Positions 1-11,652 of a stretch of 64,000 nt of DNA are shown here, piece by piece (the first letter of the stretch is position 1; every line of letters begins with the position of its first letter). The position numbers were made by a program, and so were the translations under genes. Origin of the DNA: Maniola hyperantus (Eukaryota > Arthropoda > Insecta > Lepidoptera > Nymphalidae); assembly GCF_902806685.2 (NCBI RefSeq), contig NC_048537.1, positions 10,376,720 through 10,440,719 of the forward strand, read 5' to 3'. A model generated the notes under the pieces. That model did no database searches, was not told the origin of the DNA, and saw nothing but the letters and a program-made list of their open reading frames with translations.

Positions 1-11
1 AAATACCTTTA

Positions 12-49
12 GGCCGGGTTCCCACTACGCCGGACCGGCAGATCTGCCG
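12..49 (+). repeat. Harbinger left terminal inverted repeat
   Basis: GC-rich 38-bp arm starting ggccgggttcccac and ending in the short palindrome cggcagatctgccg. It is an exact reverse complement of 2860-2897; the next base inward already differs. Confidence 0.97.
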
Positions 50-139
50 AAAACCGGACACCGGACAGAGTGTTCACATTACATCGGATCCCGGAAGAAA
101 TTCAGACAGTCCTCAGTTGAATTTGGACCTGCGCGCACA

Positions 140-2366
140 ATGGACGACGAAATTGTTGTGTTGTGGTGGTATCTTAATAGAAGGCAAAATAAAAGAAAAC
201 ATTGGGTACACCCTATTTTACGGGAAAGATTTTCACTTGGAACATTTGAAACATTAATGGGTGAACTTAGAAGAGACGAATCAAAGTTCTTCAATTATTT
301 TCGAATGACAGCAACCACTTTTGACGATTTACTGGGACGACTAGACATAAGAGTACGAGATACAAGTTTCAGAGAATGTATTTGCCCAGAACAAAGATTA
401 GCCATATGTCTAAGGTAAGATTATTTTATGCACTAGATTGCGTAATAATAGTTTTGACGTAGGTACCTACTTAAGACTGTATGAATGAATGAATGTTTGC
501 TATGTATGTTTGTTTCATGAATGTGAATATATATAATGTGTGTGTGTGTGAGGGTGTATGTATTTGATAATCATTATGAATTAAAAATGCAAACAATTAT
601 TTAAGTATTTATTTGTAGTCAAACTTAAATCCCTTCAAAATCTAAGTAATCTGAGTCTTGGGAATGTATGGAACGATTACTAGATGCTGATGGCGAAGCT
701 GGAATCGGATTCGATGTCTGAGATGAAGTTGATGGTATAGATGTTGTTGCCTGTTGATTGCTACTATTATATTGCGTAGAGTATCCAGGGTAGTGTTGAT
801 CTTGCGTAGGTATTGGCTGTTGATTGACGCTATTATGTGTGTAGTATCCAGAATACTGATCTGGTCCGGTTATCTGATTATATGAATCACGCCAATGTCC
901 GTAATTTGGTCTCTCATAATTCCTACTTTTAATTTTTTGCAACATTGTCATGACGCTAGCTTGAAATTCTAAAGTCTCTTCGATAGTTAAAGTGTTCAAG
1001 ATTGGTATAATGCCTTTGAAGAAAGATAGATGATGGTTTTCCTTTTCTGGGTTTATTCTGGACTCCAAAAACTTTACCATCCTGTCATTTACCTCTTTAT
1101 TATCAATTTTTTTTTATCTTTAATTAAAGGTGAACGAAAATCTGATTCCATGCCTACTTCAGTCTCGGTTCTTGCTTTTTTTGAAACTGACTCATGTGGT
1201 GGTCGAGGTTCGGAGACTTTTTTCAAAAACATTAATTGCTCGTGATATAAATAATTTCGTGTCTTTTTGGTCGAAGATCCAGATTTAGACTCATCTTTTT
1301 GTTTCTTTACTGTCTTAAGCCACGAATCTCGTATATTATTCCATTTAGTTGAAACCTGTTTTCCTGAAATCAATAAAAAAATATCATAAAACAATACAAT
1401 TTGTTTCTTGGTGACGTATAAAGTAATAATGTATTAACAAAAAATACTTTTTTTTTCAGATATTTAGCTTCAGGATGTTCATTCAAAGAAATACATTACT
1501 CATACAGAGTAGGCGTTTCGACAATAAGTAAACTAATAAAAGAAATGACCCACGTCATTTGGGAAAACCTAAAGACAGATTTCCTTAAGCTGCCTGATAC
1601 TGAGAGAGAATGGGAGGACATCGCTTCAGGATTCGAAAGAAAAGCCAACTTTCCTCACTGTCTTGGAGCAGTAGATGGCAAACATATCAGAATTTTGAAA
1701 CCAGCCAAGAGTGGTTCTATGTTCTTTAATTACAAGGAGTATTATTCTTTTGTATTAATGGCAGTTGTCGATTCAGAGTACCGATTTATTTTTATTAGTG
1801 TGGGCTCATTTGGCAAGGAATGCGATTCCAGTATATTAAAGGATAGTACATTTTGGCAAAAGATCAATGATGGTACTTTAAATGTACCAAAGCCTAGACC
1901 GCTTCATGAAAACTTGCACGAAGAATTACCGTTTATACTTGTTGGCGATGAAGGCTTTGCTTTAACACCTAATCTCCTACGTCCATATGGAGGTACACAT
2001 TTGAATACTGATAAAAAGATTTTTAACTATAGACTAAGTCGAGCAAGAAGGTATGTTGAGTGCGCTTTTGGTATTCTGGCAAATAAGTGGCGAATAATCC
2101 ATCGAGCTATAGATCTCAACGTAGACACAGCAATTCAAGTAATTAAAGCTTGTGCAGTCTTACATAATTTTGTAAGAGAAAAAGATGGTATAAATTTTGA
2201 AAGTTACCAAAATATAGAACATAGACAAGAACAAGAAACTACACTCATGAATCGAAATGTGTCGAGTCGAGGTGGCCCTAATGCCAACGCTATACGGACA
2301 TCATTTACTAATTATTTTGTTTCAGATATTGGTTCCGTCCCGTGGCAGGCAGCAGCTATAAAATAA
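140..2366 (+). CDS. Harbinger transposase (DDE nuclease), two exons
   Basis: Catalyses cut-and-paste movement of the element. Exon 1 is 140-414 and exon 2 is 1460-2366, joined across AAG/GTAAGA and TTTTTTTTCAG/A; the split AG+A codon keeps frame, giving 393 residues, a normal length for Harbinger nucleases. The start is the first ATG after the left end. The RNase-H-like DDE core shows D164 in GAVDGKH, D255 in VGDEGFAL and E292 in RARRYVECAFG, the family signature. A helix-turn-helix-like stretch precedes it around residues 95-118. The C-terminus ends soon after the CAVLHNFVR helix typical of the family. AATAAA at 2394-2399 is a probable polyadenylation signal. The intron encloses exon 2 of the opposite-strand MADF gene. 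No stop or frameshift was seen, so the protein may be functional. Confidence 0.95.
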
Positions 2367-2589
2367 AATTTATCAATGCATTTACATTCTATCAATAAAA
2401 CATTAAAAACTCACCGTACTGTTTTCTTTCTTTTTCATCCAGTTCATCGAAGTTTGGTTTCAGTATTAAACATACTTCACGCCATGCTGCTAACTTTAAG
2501 TTTTTGTCTTTATAAACGTCTTCGGTCTTATCCCACAGAACAGGTCTCTCTTGGACAAGCGTAATTAAAGTTTCTGCTTGAATATCCAT
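625..2589 (-). CDS. Harbinger accessory MADF-BESS protein, one frameshift
   Basis: Second protein of the transposon, of the Myb/SANT/MADF type that Harbinger elements use to bind DNA and bring in the nuclease. Exon 1 (2589-2415) and exon 2 (1363-625) join across ACG/GTGAGT and TTTCAG/GA to rebuild a Gly codon, giving a MADF domain: ITLVQERPVLWD, AAWREVC, then KQVSTKWNNIRDSW. A basic Ser/Lys-rich linker and, near the C-terminus, a BESS motif around 925-1030 (LSFFKGIIPILNTL ... VMTMLQKI) follow, then a Gln/Ser/Tyr-rich tail. The exon 2 frame is broken: a run of nine T (1107-1115; A on the coding strand) puts a stop at 1089, and the BESS half is open in another frame. A one-base loss in this homopolymer, or a sequencing error, explains it. 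Intended length is about 300 residues. AATAAA on this strand lies at 608-613. Confidence 0.88.
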
Positions 2590-2859
2590 GCTAAACGTCT
2601 ACTTTTACCAGAACATGCGAGCCGAATGACGTGAGTGGAACACGGGCGGGGCGAGGGGAGCACGAGCAGGGCGAGCGGGGGACAGATACCGGCACAAACT
2701 CGTTCACATTACTCCGGGCCCGGTCGTTCTACCGGCAATTCGTAGTGACAAAACGTTCGGTAGAAATGCCGGGCTCGGCAAAAATGCCGGACCCGGGATA
2801 ATGTGAATAGCTTCATATAAATTGTACAGCCACTAGCTCTTCCGGCAGATTTACCGGCG

Positions 2860-2897
2860 CGGCAGATCTGCCGGTCCGGCGTAGTGGGAACCCGGCC
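2860..2897 (-). repeat. Harbinger right terminal inverted repeat
   Basis: Exact 38-bp reverse complement of 12-49, followed directly by the target duplication TTA at 2898-2900. Just inside it is a second related GC-rich motif, ccggcagatttaccggcg (2842-2859). Confidence 0.97.
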
Positions 2898-2900
2898 TTA

Positions 2901-5071
2901 GGATTTTTGAAAGTCATGAATTTAAAATTCAAAGACTGTTTTACAGAAATAAAGATATGGGAAAGATAGGTATGATTGCATAATTATTAACAGCTTAAAA
3001 GTATTGCAACAAAATAGAAATCATAAAAATTATACATTGTATTAAAACAAGAAGAATTACAATAAAATTATTGTGCTTTAGGGTGCAAAGGTGGATACAT
3101 AGTGATCTTTTAAATCCCGTGGGTACTGGGGTAACACTTTTCTAGATTTTGGAAAGTAAAACTATCTAAATACCAATTAATAGTAACATTAGTTTCTGAA
3201 AAACCATGTTTAGTATTCCTGAATTTCGTAGACTTAGAAAGGAAAAAGGTCTCTCTATAAAAAAATATCCAAATCAAGTGCGCCAAGATTGTACCGTTTC
3301 CGAGGAAACGAAGTTATATTATAATACGTAAACGTATAATAAAAGAATTGTTCGATTAAAATATAAGATTCGATACCTAGTGAAGTCAAATGATGCAACT
3401 CTAGATAGAGTAGAGCATTCATAATATCTGTTTCAAACTTTGAGCGGTACCTAGATGAAAAGCGTCTAATAGAAGGATGGAGGAGTTAATTTTCATCAGT
3501 CTCAGACTAAGTTTCATCCATTCATTCGCTTATCTACATAATTTGTAGAGCATGAAACAAATAGGCAAGCAACACGCCGTTGTCAGGAGAACATGTTTTA
3601 TGTGAAACAATAAGGGACAAATTTTGTATAATACACCATTGTTATACCACCACCACAATGACTTCGGTATTGTCATTACAATTATTATCTACTCTTACGT
3701 TTGTGTATTTAAATGAAGGGGCATAATTTAACCGACTGTATATAATTATTATACTTGTATATTTTACTCACGTGTCTGTAATATAAATTATATCCTTCAG
3801 TTTAAACACTCCTTCTCTATCAGTAAACAAGTTTAGTGTTTACACATAAATGTGTTGATTTACTGAATGGTAAGTTTAGTAAGTCGATTTATTTATCGAT
3901 AGAGTGAATTTGTTATTTCTGAAACATATTCGTATGGATTGAGATTTTGTAATAGATAGTTATTGGGTGTAAATTCAAAGAAAATAAAATCGGATGGGTA
4001 GGTAGGCATAAAGTTCTTTAATAATGATAATTAATTGATAGTGATGAAAATAAATTCACAAATCTGTTGAACATTAATGAAACAAGTGTTATAAATAACA
4101 CTATAATGAATATAACAACACCTACTAAACTTTTAATTACATTAGCTAAGTAGGTACAAAAGGTAGCTCTTTAACGTTCTGGTTGTTTTAAACTCATAAA
4201 AACTTGTGTAAGCCTTTATTAGTTTACAAGCAAGTGGGCCATGTATCATAACTTTGAAGCCCAAATAATGTATTTTAAATCTACTCGAAGTTGTAAGTGA
4301 TTTATGCCATACTTCCCAGCAACTTGGGCGTAACAAATTTGAAAGTGCCGCTTGGCTGCTTTGAAAAACTATATTTGTCGTGTCGGACACCCCTCGAACT
4401 TCCCTCATTGGAATATTCTGGAACTGTGGCCTGTAATGGATAGCCTGTATTGTTTCCTGTTCAGATTTATGGAGGTAACTTGTAACGGCTTCTTTAATTA
4501 GACTTCTTCATTTAAATTGATTGTTGCTGACTCGCTTGCTGTAATTTGAAACTGGTGCTCAAGAAAGTTACGAATGTATCTTCAATTATGAAGTATCTGT
4601 CTAGTAAGATTACTTGTAAACCAATTTAAACTTTGTACCTACAATTAGAGAATATTGGTAGTAGTTACCTATTAATTATCTGTGCAACGCTTTGATGTAT
4701 TAACGGGTTCTTTGAAAATGAATTAGAATTCTCTAATCTTGGTTGTATAGCCGTGTACGCTTCTCTGTGGAAGTCATTACCGGTGGTACTTTGTTAGCTT
4801 AATGAATTGACTGATGGCAGAAGTCGGGCAGAGTGCTGGTGGGGTTAAGTAGGACCTGCCGATTAATCACCCTGTCAGTACAGTTTCCAATTGCTACTCG
4901 TCACGAATCCCCTTTAGTGGTAGCTATAATTAGGGTTCCTTGTATCAATAATAATTTAACTCCGTGTAATGGGGAAAAGTAATTGAGAGTAAATAAGATT
5001 AAGATTTATACAATAAGGAAAATGACTTTTTTTAAAGAACAGAAACAATGTGAGTTTTTACTGTTTTGGAT
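2901..5071. other. AT-rich presumed intron
   Basis: No exon, RNA gene or recognised repeat was seen. The longest open frame (4142-4408, minus) has no recognisable domain and ordinary intron-like composition. Presumed to be intron 4 or a later intron of the minus-strand DIP/lachesin-like gene. Confidence 0.5.
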
Positions 5072-5086
5072 ATTTACAACATATTT

Positions 5087-5198
5087 TAGCGTTTAAACTA
5101 CCGTGAGTGACCGTGAAAGGACCCCGGATGGGTTCGAAACTAGTCGGGCTAACGTCGACTAATCACGTGAGTACAGCCGGGACAGATATTATTTATAA
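5087..5198 (+). repeat. Short retroposon-like element, copy 1 (short form)
   Basis: About 112 bp beginning tagcgtttaaactaccgtga and ending cgggacagatattattta. It is flanked by a direct repeat of about 14 bp, tttacaacatattt (5073-5086 and 5199-5212), which looks like a target-site duplication. It shares both ends with the 242-bp element at 29195-29436 but lacks that copy's left palindrome arm and GC-rich loop. It contains gggttcgaaac, similar to a pol III B box. Function unknown. Confidence 0.7.
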
Positions 5199-5521
5199 TT
5201 TACAACATATTTGTTGTAACTAGCGTCGGTATTGTAATTCACAGAATCAACCAGTACGCAATGTTGCTAGACCCACATATTTTCATCCAAGGCTAGACCA
5301 TAGTTTTTTGTTTTTATCTTTTATTTTTTACTTTTTGATTAGTCATAGAACAAAGTTTCTTTATCCAAAAACAAAATGACTTTGATTTTAATATATTTGA
5401 AATAATATTATGTCTTTGTTCTGAGAGGGTGTACGAATTAGGCGAGTTTCCTCTAACTAAGCGTCTATTATTTTGGCTACACTCGGCTTTTATCGGGTAT
5501 TTTATCTGACCGAGTGTAGAT

Positions 5522-5724
5522 GAGTAGGTGAGTAATTATTCCCTGGCGGTCTAGAGATTGTAATCCCGCGGGATCAGAAAGGGCGGTGTGAATGGTAATA
5601 GGAGCTCCCGAGGTGCTGCGGTCTGATTTACGGCTAAGATTCAATAATGAATATTTTAAGCGTTGATTTATTCACCGTTCATTTCTTGGAGTCCTTTGGT
5701 TTATACTTAATTTAGGATTCATAG
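5522..5724 (+). repeat. Local duplicated unit, copy 1
   Basis: 203 bp that align without a gap to 5894-6096, with about 13 mismatches counted by eye. The middle stretch (about 5584-5665) is identical apart from the last few bases. It starts gagtaggtg and contains the boxes ctagagattgtaatccc and ggagctcccgaggtgctgc. Not a recognised transposon; there is no open frame shared by all copies. Confidence 0.85.
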
Positions 5725-5893
5725 TTTTTGGTTGATTATATTGATTTTGAACAATTTCAGAATGTACTTTACAGTATAAATCGTCTATATTTCATACTGT
5801 AGCAGAATTGATTTTCTTCATTTCTTTTTCTGAAAGAAGTTATTTGGTCTAACAAGTAAGTCTCTAGGTATTATAGATTTTTGCTATCGCATC

Positions 5894-6096
5894 GAGTAGG
5901 TGGATAATGATTCTCTGGCGGTCTAGAGATTGTAATCCCGTGGGATCAAAAAGGGTGGTGTGAATGGTAATAGGAGCTCCCGAGGTGCTGCGGTCTGATT
6001 TACGGCTAAGATTCAATAATGAATATTTTAAGCGTTGAGTTATTCACTGTTCATTTCTTGAAGTTCTTTGGTTTGTACTTCATTTAGGATTCATAG
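5894..6096 (+). repeat. Local duplicated unit, copy 2
   Basis: Same 203-bp unit at a spacing of 372 bp from copy 1. The intervening DNA is not duplicated, so this is a dispersed rather than strictly tandem duplication. Confidence 0.85.
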
Positions 6097-6368
6097 ACTT
6101 CGGTTCATAGAGGTCGCTATATATAGGCCTCATAAGAAAGCTTAGAGTCATTCAGTGGCAGCCTCTAGTATTAAATACCAAGATCTTCTTCGGGTCTCCC
6201 AGCGAACTAAGTAAGTAATTGAATGAACAATACAACCAGCAAAAAAACGATCGCGCGAAGAGGTAATCCTACGTAAAATAAAAATCGTTTTAACTGAAAA
6301 TCATTCAAAATTTAAAGCCAATGTCATGATCAGCATTCAGCAGCGCTTTATTTAGCTGTTTATTTGAC

Positions 6369-6480
6369 CGAGTGCCAATGAAATCGTGGCCAATTATTTC
6401 GAAGTGGTCCAGAGATTGTAATCCTGCGGGATTGAAAAGGGTTGAGTGAACGGCAATAGCAACTTTCCGAGATGTTATAT
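6369..6480 (+). repeat. Local duplicated unit, diverged copy 3
   Basis: Starts gaccgagtgccaatg, matching the bases just before copy 1 (gaccgagtgtagatg near 5509), and keeps agagattgtaatcc and a degraded form of the following 60 bp. More diverged and shorter than copies 1 and 2, so the oldest or least constrained copy. Confidence 0.65.
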
Positions 6481-7630
6481 GAATAAATCCAAAAACCGTG
6501 AATTTGTGTTTTTTTAATTAGTTCAATTACGTTGAATTTTTGCAGCTCAAAATAAATTTAACATTTCATCGATAAAATTTTATGTTGCTGGTGTGTTTAT
6601 GGATTTTTTAATCAAACAAAATCCTAACAAACAACGGCTTGGTGTGCTGTTTTTAAATACTGTTACATTTTACAAAATATGGGAATAAGAAAAATATCGT
6701 TTAATAAAATCTTCGCACAATGGTTACAATTTTCAACGGTAGAGGTATAAATACAAATATTACCTATATGAAAACGTACTATGATGGAAATCTGAATCTT
6801 TTATCAAAACAGGAATACCAGTGACAGCTATAAAATTGATGGAACGATTTTAGCAGGTTTCCGTTTTTCTCTAATAATTTTTTTTAACTCTATTTTTTAT
6901 ACTTACTCATAAAAATATATGTCGGAGAACAAGAGGATGGCCGATAATTATTATTGATCTTTAGCCGACATCAGAATGTAGTAATTAATAAGTAGGTACT
7001 TTAATCCATGTTATTTACAAATAGTTCTCAGTAACGTATCGCACATGGAAACCATCAACGTAACACAACCAGATCACCCTAACCTAACCCTACCTATGGT
7101 CGCCTCCCATCACCCCTCACAGCGACCCCTCACCTCACTCTAAACTAGCTAGCCTGAGCTAAACACTACATCGTGTGATTAGGGCGCAATTGCCATTGCA
7201 ACCTCTCAATCAAATCACGACCTGTTCCGTTATCTAATCATCTCAAGGTAATCAATCACAACTTCATGAACGCTCTTAAAAGGATCATTGCATTGACTCT
7301 CTTATGATCTAAACCCGATCGTATTATTGACTTCTCATTACTAATTCAGAATATCGCAATAGCTCTACCTTCTCTACTCTGTGCACATCTACACACAGAA
7401 CACCATAGCATCGTGCGCCACATGCGCCACGACTACTATCCACCCAAATAAGCGATCACCACAGAAACCAGGTAGAATGCAAGCTATTCGATCTCGTAGG
7501 AAACTCATTGTCTAATCCATTTCAACACTACACAAGAGTCATCAATGATTCTTTACCAACCGGGTCATTCCAGCATTAATCCATCGATATTCCATATCAC
7601 AACTACACCAATATTAATCATGCTAGCAGC
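6481..7630. other. Presumed intron without recognised features
   Basis: AT-rich to 7020, then a more C-rich stretch (7040-7620) poor in repeats. No splice-framed exon or known repeat was seen. Confidence 0.4.
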
Positions 7631-8235
7631 CAGTGGCGGATTTGCCCTTAGGCACAATAGGCCCGTGCCTAGAGCGGCCACATATTAGGGGCGGCCGCTC
7701 TGCAATGCATCGTATTAATACTTATAACTAACTTGAACTTATATAAATAATCAATAAGTTCAAGAGAAATCAGGAATAGAAAGTGCGTAAGCAACCAATA
7801 AAAGGACAATAGATCATTGTTTTTACGTGAACGAAACAATAGGTCAAGGATCGAGAAAGGCAAAAGCGTAAACACTTAAGTACAACCCATATTCACAAAT
7901 GTTACTATGAGGTCTCATGTTGCGTTCGAACGCACATGGTACAGAAAACCTATTCATAAACAACAGGAGGGACGGACGACACCACCAAAACGAGACCATA
8001 AAACTTTACGCGATACATTTTGGCAAAACAATACAGATAGGGTATAGGGTGTAATGTCCGAGTGTTTGTGTGATTTAAATAATTTCTCTTTGAAAAATCG
8101 CGATTAATAAAGTAAATCCTTGAGAAAACATAATATAAAGAGCGATCACTACAAAACTTATACCTACGTGATATAAAAAAAACGATTATTACGGTGCCGA
8201 TGAATTTCAAAGATGCTAATGGATGCTATAGATTG

Positions 8236-8813
8236 TTTAGGGTTCCGTAGCCAAATAGAAAAAAAACGGAACCCTTATAAATGTATAATATCATGTCTGT
8301 CTGTATGTCCGTCCGTATGTCACAGCCACTTTTTTCCGAAACCATAAGAGCTATACTTTTGAAACTTGGTAAGAAGATGTATTCTGTGAACCGCATTAAG
8401 ATTTTCACACAAAAATAGAAAAAAAACAATAAATTTTGGGGGTCCCCTACTTAGAACTGAAACTCAAAAAATATTTTTTTCATCAAACCTATACGTGTGG
8501 AGTATCTATGGATAGATCTTCAAAAATGATATTGAGGTTTCTAATGTCATTTTTTTCTAAACTGAATAGTTTGCGCGAGAGACACTTCCAAAGTGGTAAA
8601 ATGTGTGTCTCCCCCCTGTAACTTCTAAAATAAGAGAATGATAAAACTAAAAAAAATATATGATGTACATTACCATGCAAACTTCCACCGAAAATTGGTT
8701 GGAACGAGATCTAGTCAGTAGTTTCTGATTTATCGTGCAAAATGTCGATAAAATACGATTGCAGTACGGAACCCTCAGTGCGCTAGTCTGATTCGCACTT
8801 GGCCGATTTTTTA
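8236..8813 (+). repeat. Family F interspersed repeat
   Basis: Runs from the sequence gggttccgtagcc through a TGTC-rich microsatellite to gattcgcacttggccgattt, the two recognisable ends of family F. This copy is longer than the others (about 580 bp) and has an unrelated or diverged centre. It lies inside the hAT element. No coding capacity. Confidence 0.7.
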
Positions 8814-9450
8814 AAGATATTGTTATGAATCTACTTTTGTCCTTATTAAATGCAGATCTTTTGACAGTTACCAGCAGAGGACATCCAGTGCCTCCTATTT
8901 TATTAGTTACTAGTGACTTTAAAATTTTATTCATTGGGGAGTTGAAAAAACATTAAAAACATTAAGAAAAAATATTAATTATTCAGTACATATTATTATG
9001 TGATTTGAAAAATATACGACTATTTAGTTGAATTCCGAATTTCCGAATGTTCATCTATTGGTCCGGGTACCCTAATGACAATCTTAGTTTTGGGTTTTAA
9101 ATAAATAATAAATAATAAATAAATAATAAATAAACGTTTATTCGCTGGAATGTGGGTACATGTAGGTGTTACATCAGTTGAGTTGCCTGACACATTCTAC
9201 CAGATCCTGGTGTGCAAATGGTTAAAGAATATTACAATTACATCAATTTTTTTTTTCTAGTTCATTACATTTACGAAATCATAAATTTAAACATTACTCA
9301 ATCAGATAAAATAAAATAAGGATTTCCATGTCGTAGTTAAAAACAAAATAAAATATACAGTGATTACAGAATATAAACCAGTCATTTAAAAGAAGCAGAA
9401 CAAAAGCATAGTTTGTCAGCGCATATAAGAGTCCAAATTCATCAATTATA

Positions 9451-11222
9451 TTATAAATTTTTATCCATGAAATAGTCATTAATTTTGTAATACATTTTGT
9501 TTAAAAGAAGATCATGTAGTTTCCGCTTGAAATGTAGTATACTAGGCGTGTTTTTTATCACTTCGGGTAGCTTGTTATAAGTTTTATTGCCATGTAGTAT
9601 GCGCTTTTAGAAAAAAGATTTATCCTCGTGTGAGGTAGCTGAATTTTATTATTCCTTCTTCTGCTTTTCAAGTTTGGATTGACCTCATTAGCCAAGAATA
9701 ATCCTGGATTTTTTTTAACAAGTAAACATATTTCTAATATATAGAGACTAGGTAAGGGGAGTATGCCGTGACATTTAAATAAAGGCCGGCAGCTGTCCAT
9801 CATATTCGCACCACAAATGGACCTCAAGCATGCTTTTTGTCTTATAAATACCTTATCAGCGTTTACAGAGTTACCCCATAAGACAAGACCATAGCGTAAC
9901 AGTGAGGCAACATGTCCATGATATGCAAGCAATGCAGTTTTTATACTAGAATTTTTGCTGAGCCTTTTTAAAACGTATGTAAAGCGATCAAGTCTATTGC
10001 ATAGACTATCAACATGTGCTTTCCAATTACTGTATTTATCAAAAATAAGACCTAAGAACGATATGTCATCTACTCTTTCAATGTTTTGCAGTTTATAACT
10101 TATTTGTAAATTAATGGGAGTGCTATTGTAAGTAAGAAATTGAATATATTTTGTTTTATCCATATTAGCTGTTAAATTATTGAGTTCTAGCCATTCAATT
10201 GTTTTTGCTAATGCGTTATTTATATCACTTTCAAGGGTCGATTTATCCTTGCATTTTATAATTATTGTTGTGTCATCAGCATATAGGATGCATTGCTGGC
10301 TAATGCAGTTGGGTAGGTCATTGATGTATGTTAAAAATAATAGCGGCCCTAGTATGCTTCCTTGTGGTACACCGAAAGGTTGTTGTTGTTTGAACGCAGA
10401 ACGAAAAGTACTACATTGTTCTTTACTAGTTCTGGATATTTCCACACATTGTTGTCTTTGACCAAGATAGCTGATTATCCATTCGAGCGCCAGACCTCTT
10501 ATACCGTATCGCTCCAATTTTCTCATTAGAGTCTCGTGACAAACAAGGTCAAAAGCTTTTGTCATATCTAGGAATAAGCTAACTACTGATAATTTAGCGT
10601 TTAAAGCTTCTGTGATAGATTTGTTTAATTCAAAACAAGCTAATGTCGTATTGCTATTTTTCCTAAAGCCAAACTGCTCAGATTTTAGAATATTATAATT
10701 TTTGAAGAAAATGTAGATTTTATTATACATGATTTTCTCAAAAATTTTGGATAATATTGGAATTAATGCTATAGGGAGTTATTCGTTGAAGACTTATCCC
10801 CTTTCTTGTGTATTGGTTTAACTACAGCAAATTTAAGATTGCTAGGGATGACACCAGATACAAATGATTGGTTTATAATATGGCTTAGAGGTAAAGATAA
10901 CTCCCCAGCACATAGTTTTAAGATTTTTGTACTGATGTCATCATAGCCAGTTGAATTTGTATTTTTTAGGTTAATTATTACTTTATATATATCATTGCTA
11001 TTGATAGGAGTAAGAAATAAAGTATTTATGTGATTAGGTATTGAATCAATATTAGCTTTTACCGTTGTAGTACTAGTCTGCGTTTGATGTTGCTTATTAC
11101 TGATGTTGATGAAGTAATTGTTAAATTCATTAGCTATGTCGATCGGATTATTGAAAGATAGATTGTCTGAGGTCTTGATTTTCTTTATTTCTTTTTCGGA
11201 TTTTATGGTGCCTACATTCTAC
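9451..11222 (-). pseudogene. 5'-truncated CR1/Jockey-group LINE reverse transcriptase
   Basis: Reads right to left. Upstream RT segment (11222 to about 10775, with GYDDISTKILK and NLKFAVVKPIHKKGD), then a frameshift near 10770 inside what should be the NYRPI motif. The main open stretch 10730-9558 follows, with LFLDMTKAFD, GVPQGSILGPLLFL and the catalytic LYADD, the thumb and the C-terminal domain (SLLRYGLVLWG, CRPLF). A second frameshift in an A-run near 9575 separates the last 40 residues, which end at 9451. A 3' UTR follows to an (AAATAAT)n tail on the minus strand near 9098-9133. The endonuclease and all 5' parts are missing, as expected for incomplete reverse transcription. Dead copy; exact clade not certain. 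Confidence 0.9.
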
Positions 11223-11468
11223 ATTTAAACGATGTTCTGCCATCTGGACACCATCTGGTAGTCACTCGAGTCTTCACTCTCGCGTATCCAAACTAAGTTG
11301 ACCAATCCCTTAGCAGATAACCGTTTTAAATGTTTTATTTAAATGTGCAATTATTATCTCTGAAAGGTCGAAAAGTATTGCAAACTAGGTACCAGCTATG
11401 TTAACTAAATTTCTGAATCGATTTCGATGAAAATTGACAATAAAGTAAATTCATTAAGTACTGTGTAG

Positions 11469-11652
11469 TCTAAATATATAAAAGGAAAAGGTGACTGACT
11501 GACTGACTGATCTATCAACGCACAGCTCAAACTACTGGAAGGATCGGGCTGAAATTTGGAATGCAGATAGCTATTATAGAATCCGCTAAGAAAGGATTTT
11601 TGAAAATTTAACCCCTAAGGGGGTGAAATAGGGGTTTGAAATTCGTGTGGTC
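11469..11652 (+). repeat. Family B Helitron-like element, partial
   Basis: Begins tctaaatatataaaaggaaa, runs through the GACT microsatellite and the box gatctatcaacgcacag, and stops before the usual ctag end. Nested in the hAT element. Confidence 0.8.

Larger units (their letters stand above)
12..2897. mobile_element. PIF/Harbinger DNA transposon, full length
   Basis: A 2886-bp element bounded by perfect 38-bp terminal inverted repeats (12-49 and 2860-2897) and flanked by the 3-bp duplication TTA (9-11 and 2898-2900), the target preference of PIF/Harbinger elements. It carries both genes expected of an autonomous member: a DDE nuclease on the plus strand and a MADF-BESS DNA-binding protein on the minus strand. 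Subterminal copies of gttcacattac lie at 72-82 and 2702-2712, with a partial inverted copy near 2799-2807; these may be binding sites for the accessory protein (inference). The perfect arms and intact transposase frame suggest a recent insertion. It lies left of exon 4 of the minus-strand DIP/lachesin-like gene, so probably in one of its introns. Confidence 0.96.

Noticed and set aside
4142..4408. Minus-strand open frame of 88 residues in the left intron
   Set aside because: Considered as a missing exon of the DIP/lachesin-like gene, but shows no Ig motif, no Cys/Trp pattern and no matching splice sites.
7080..7105. Telomere-like cctaacctaaccc
   Set aside because: Only about two units of the insect CCTAA repeat; too short to mean an interstitial telomere.
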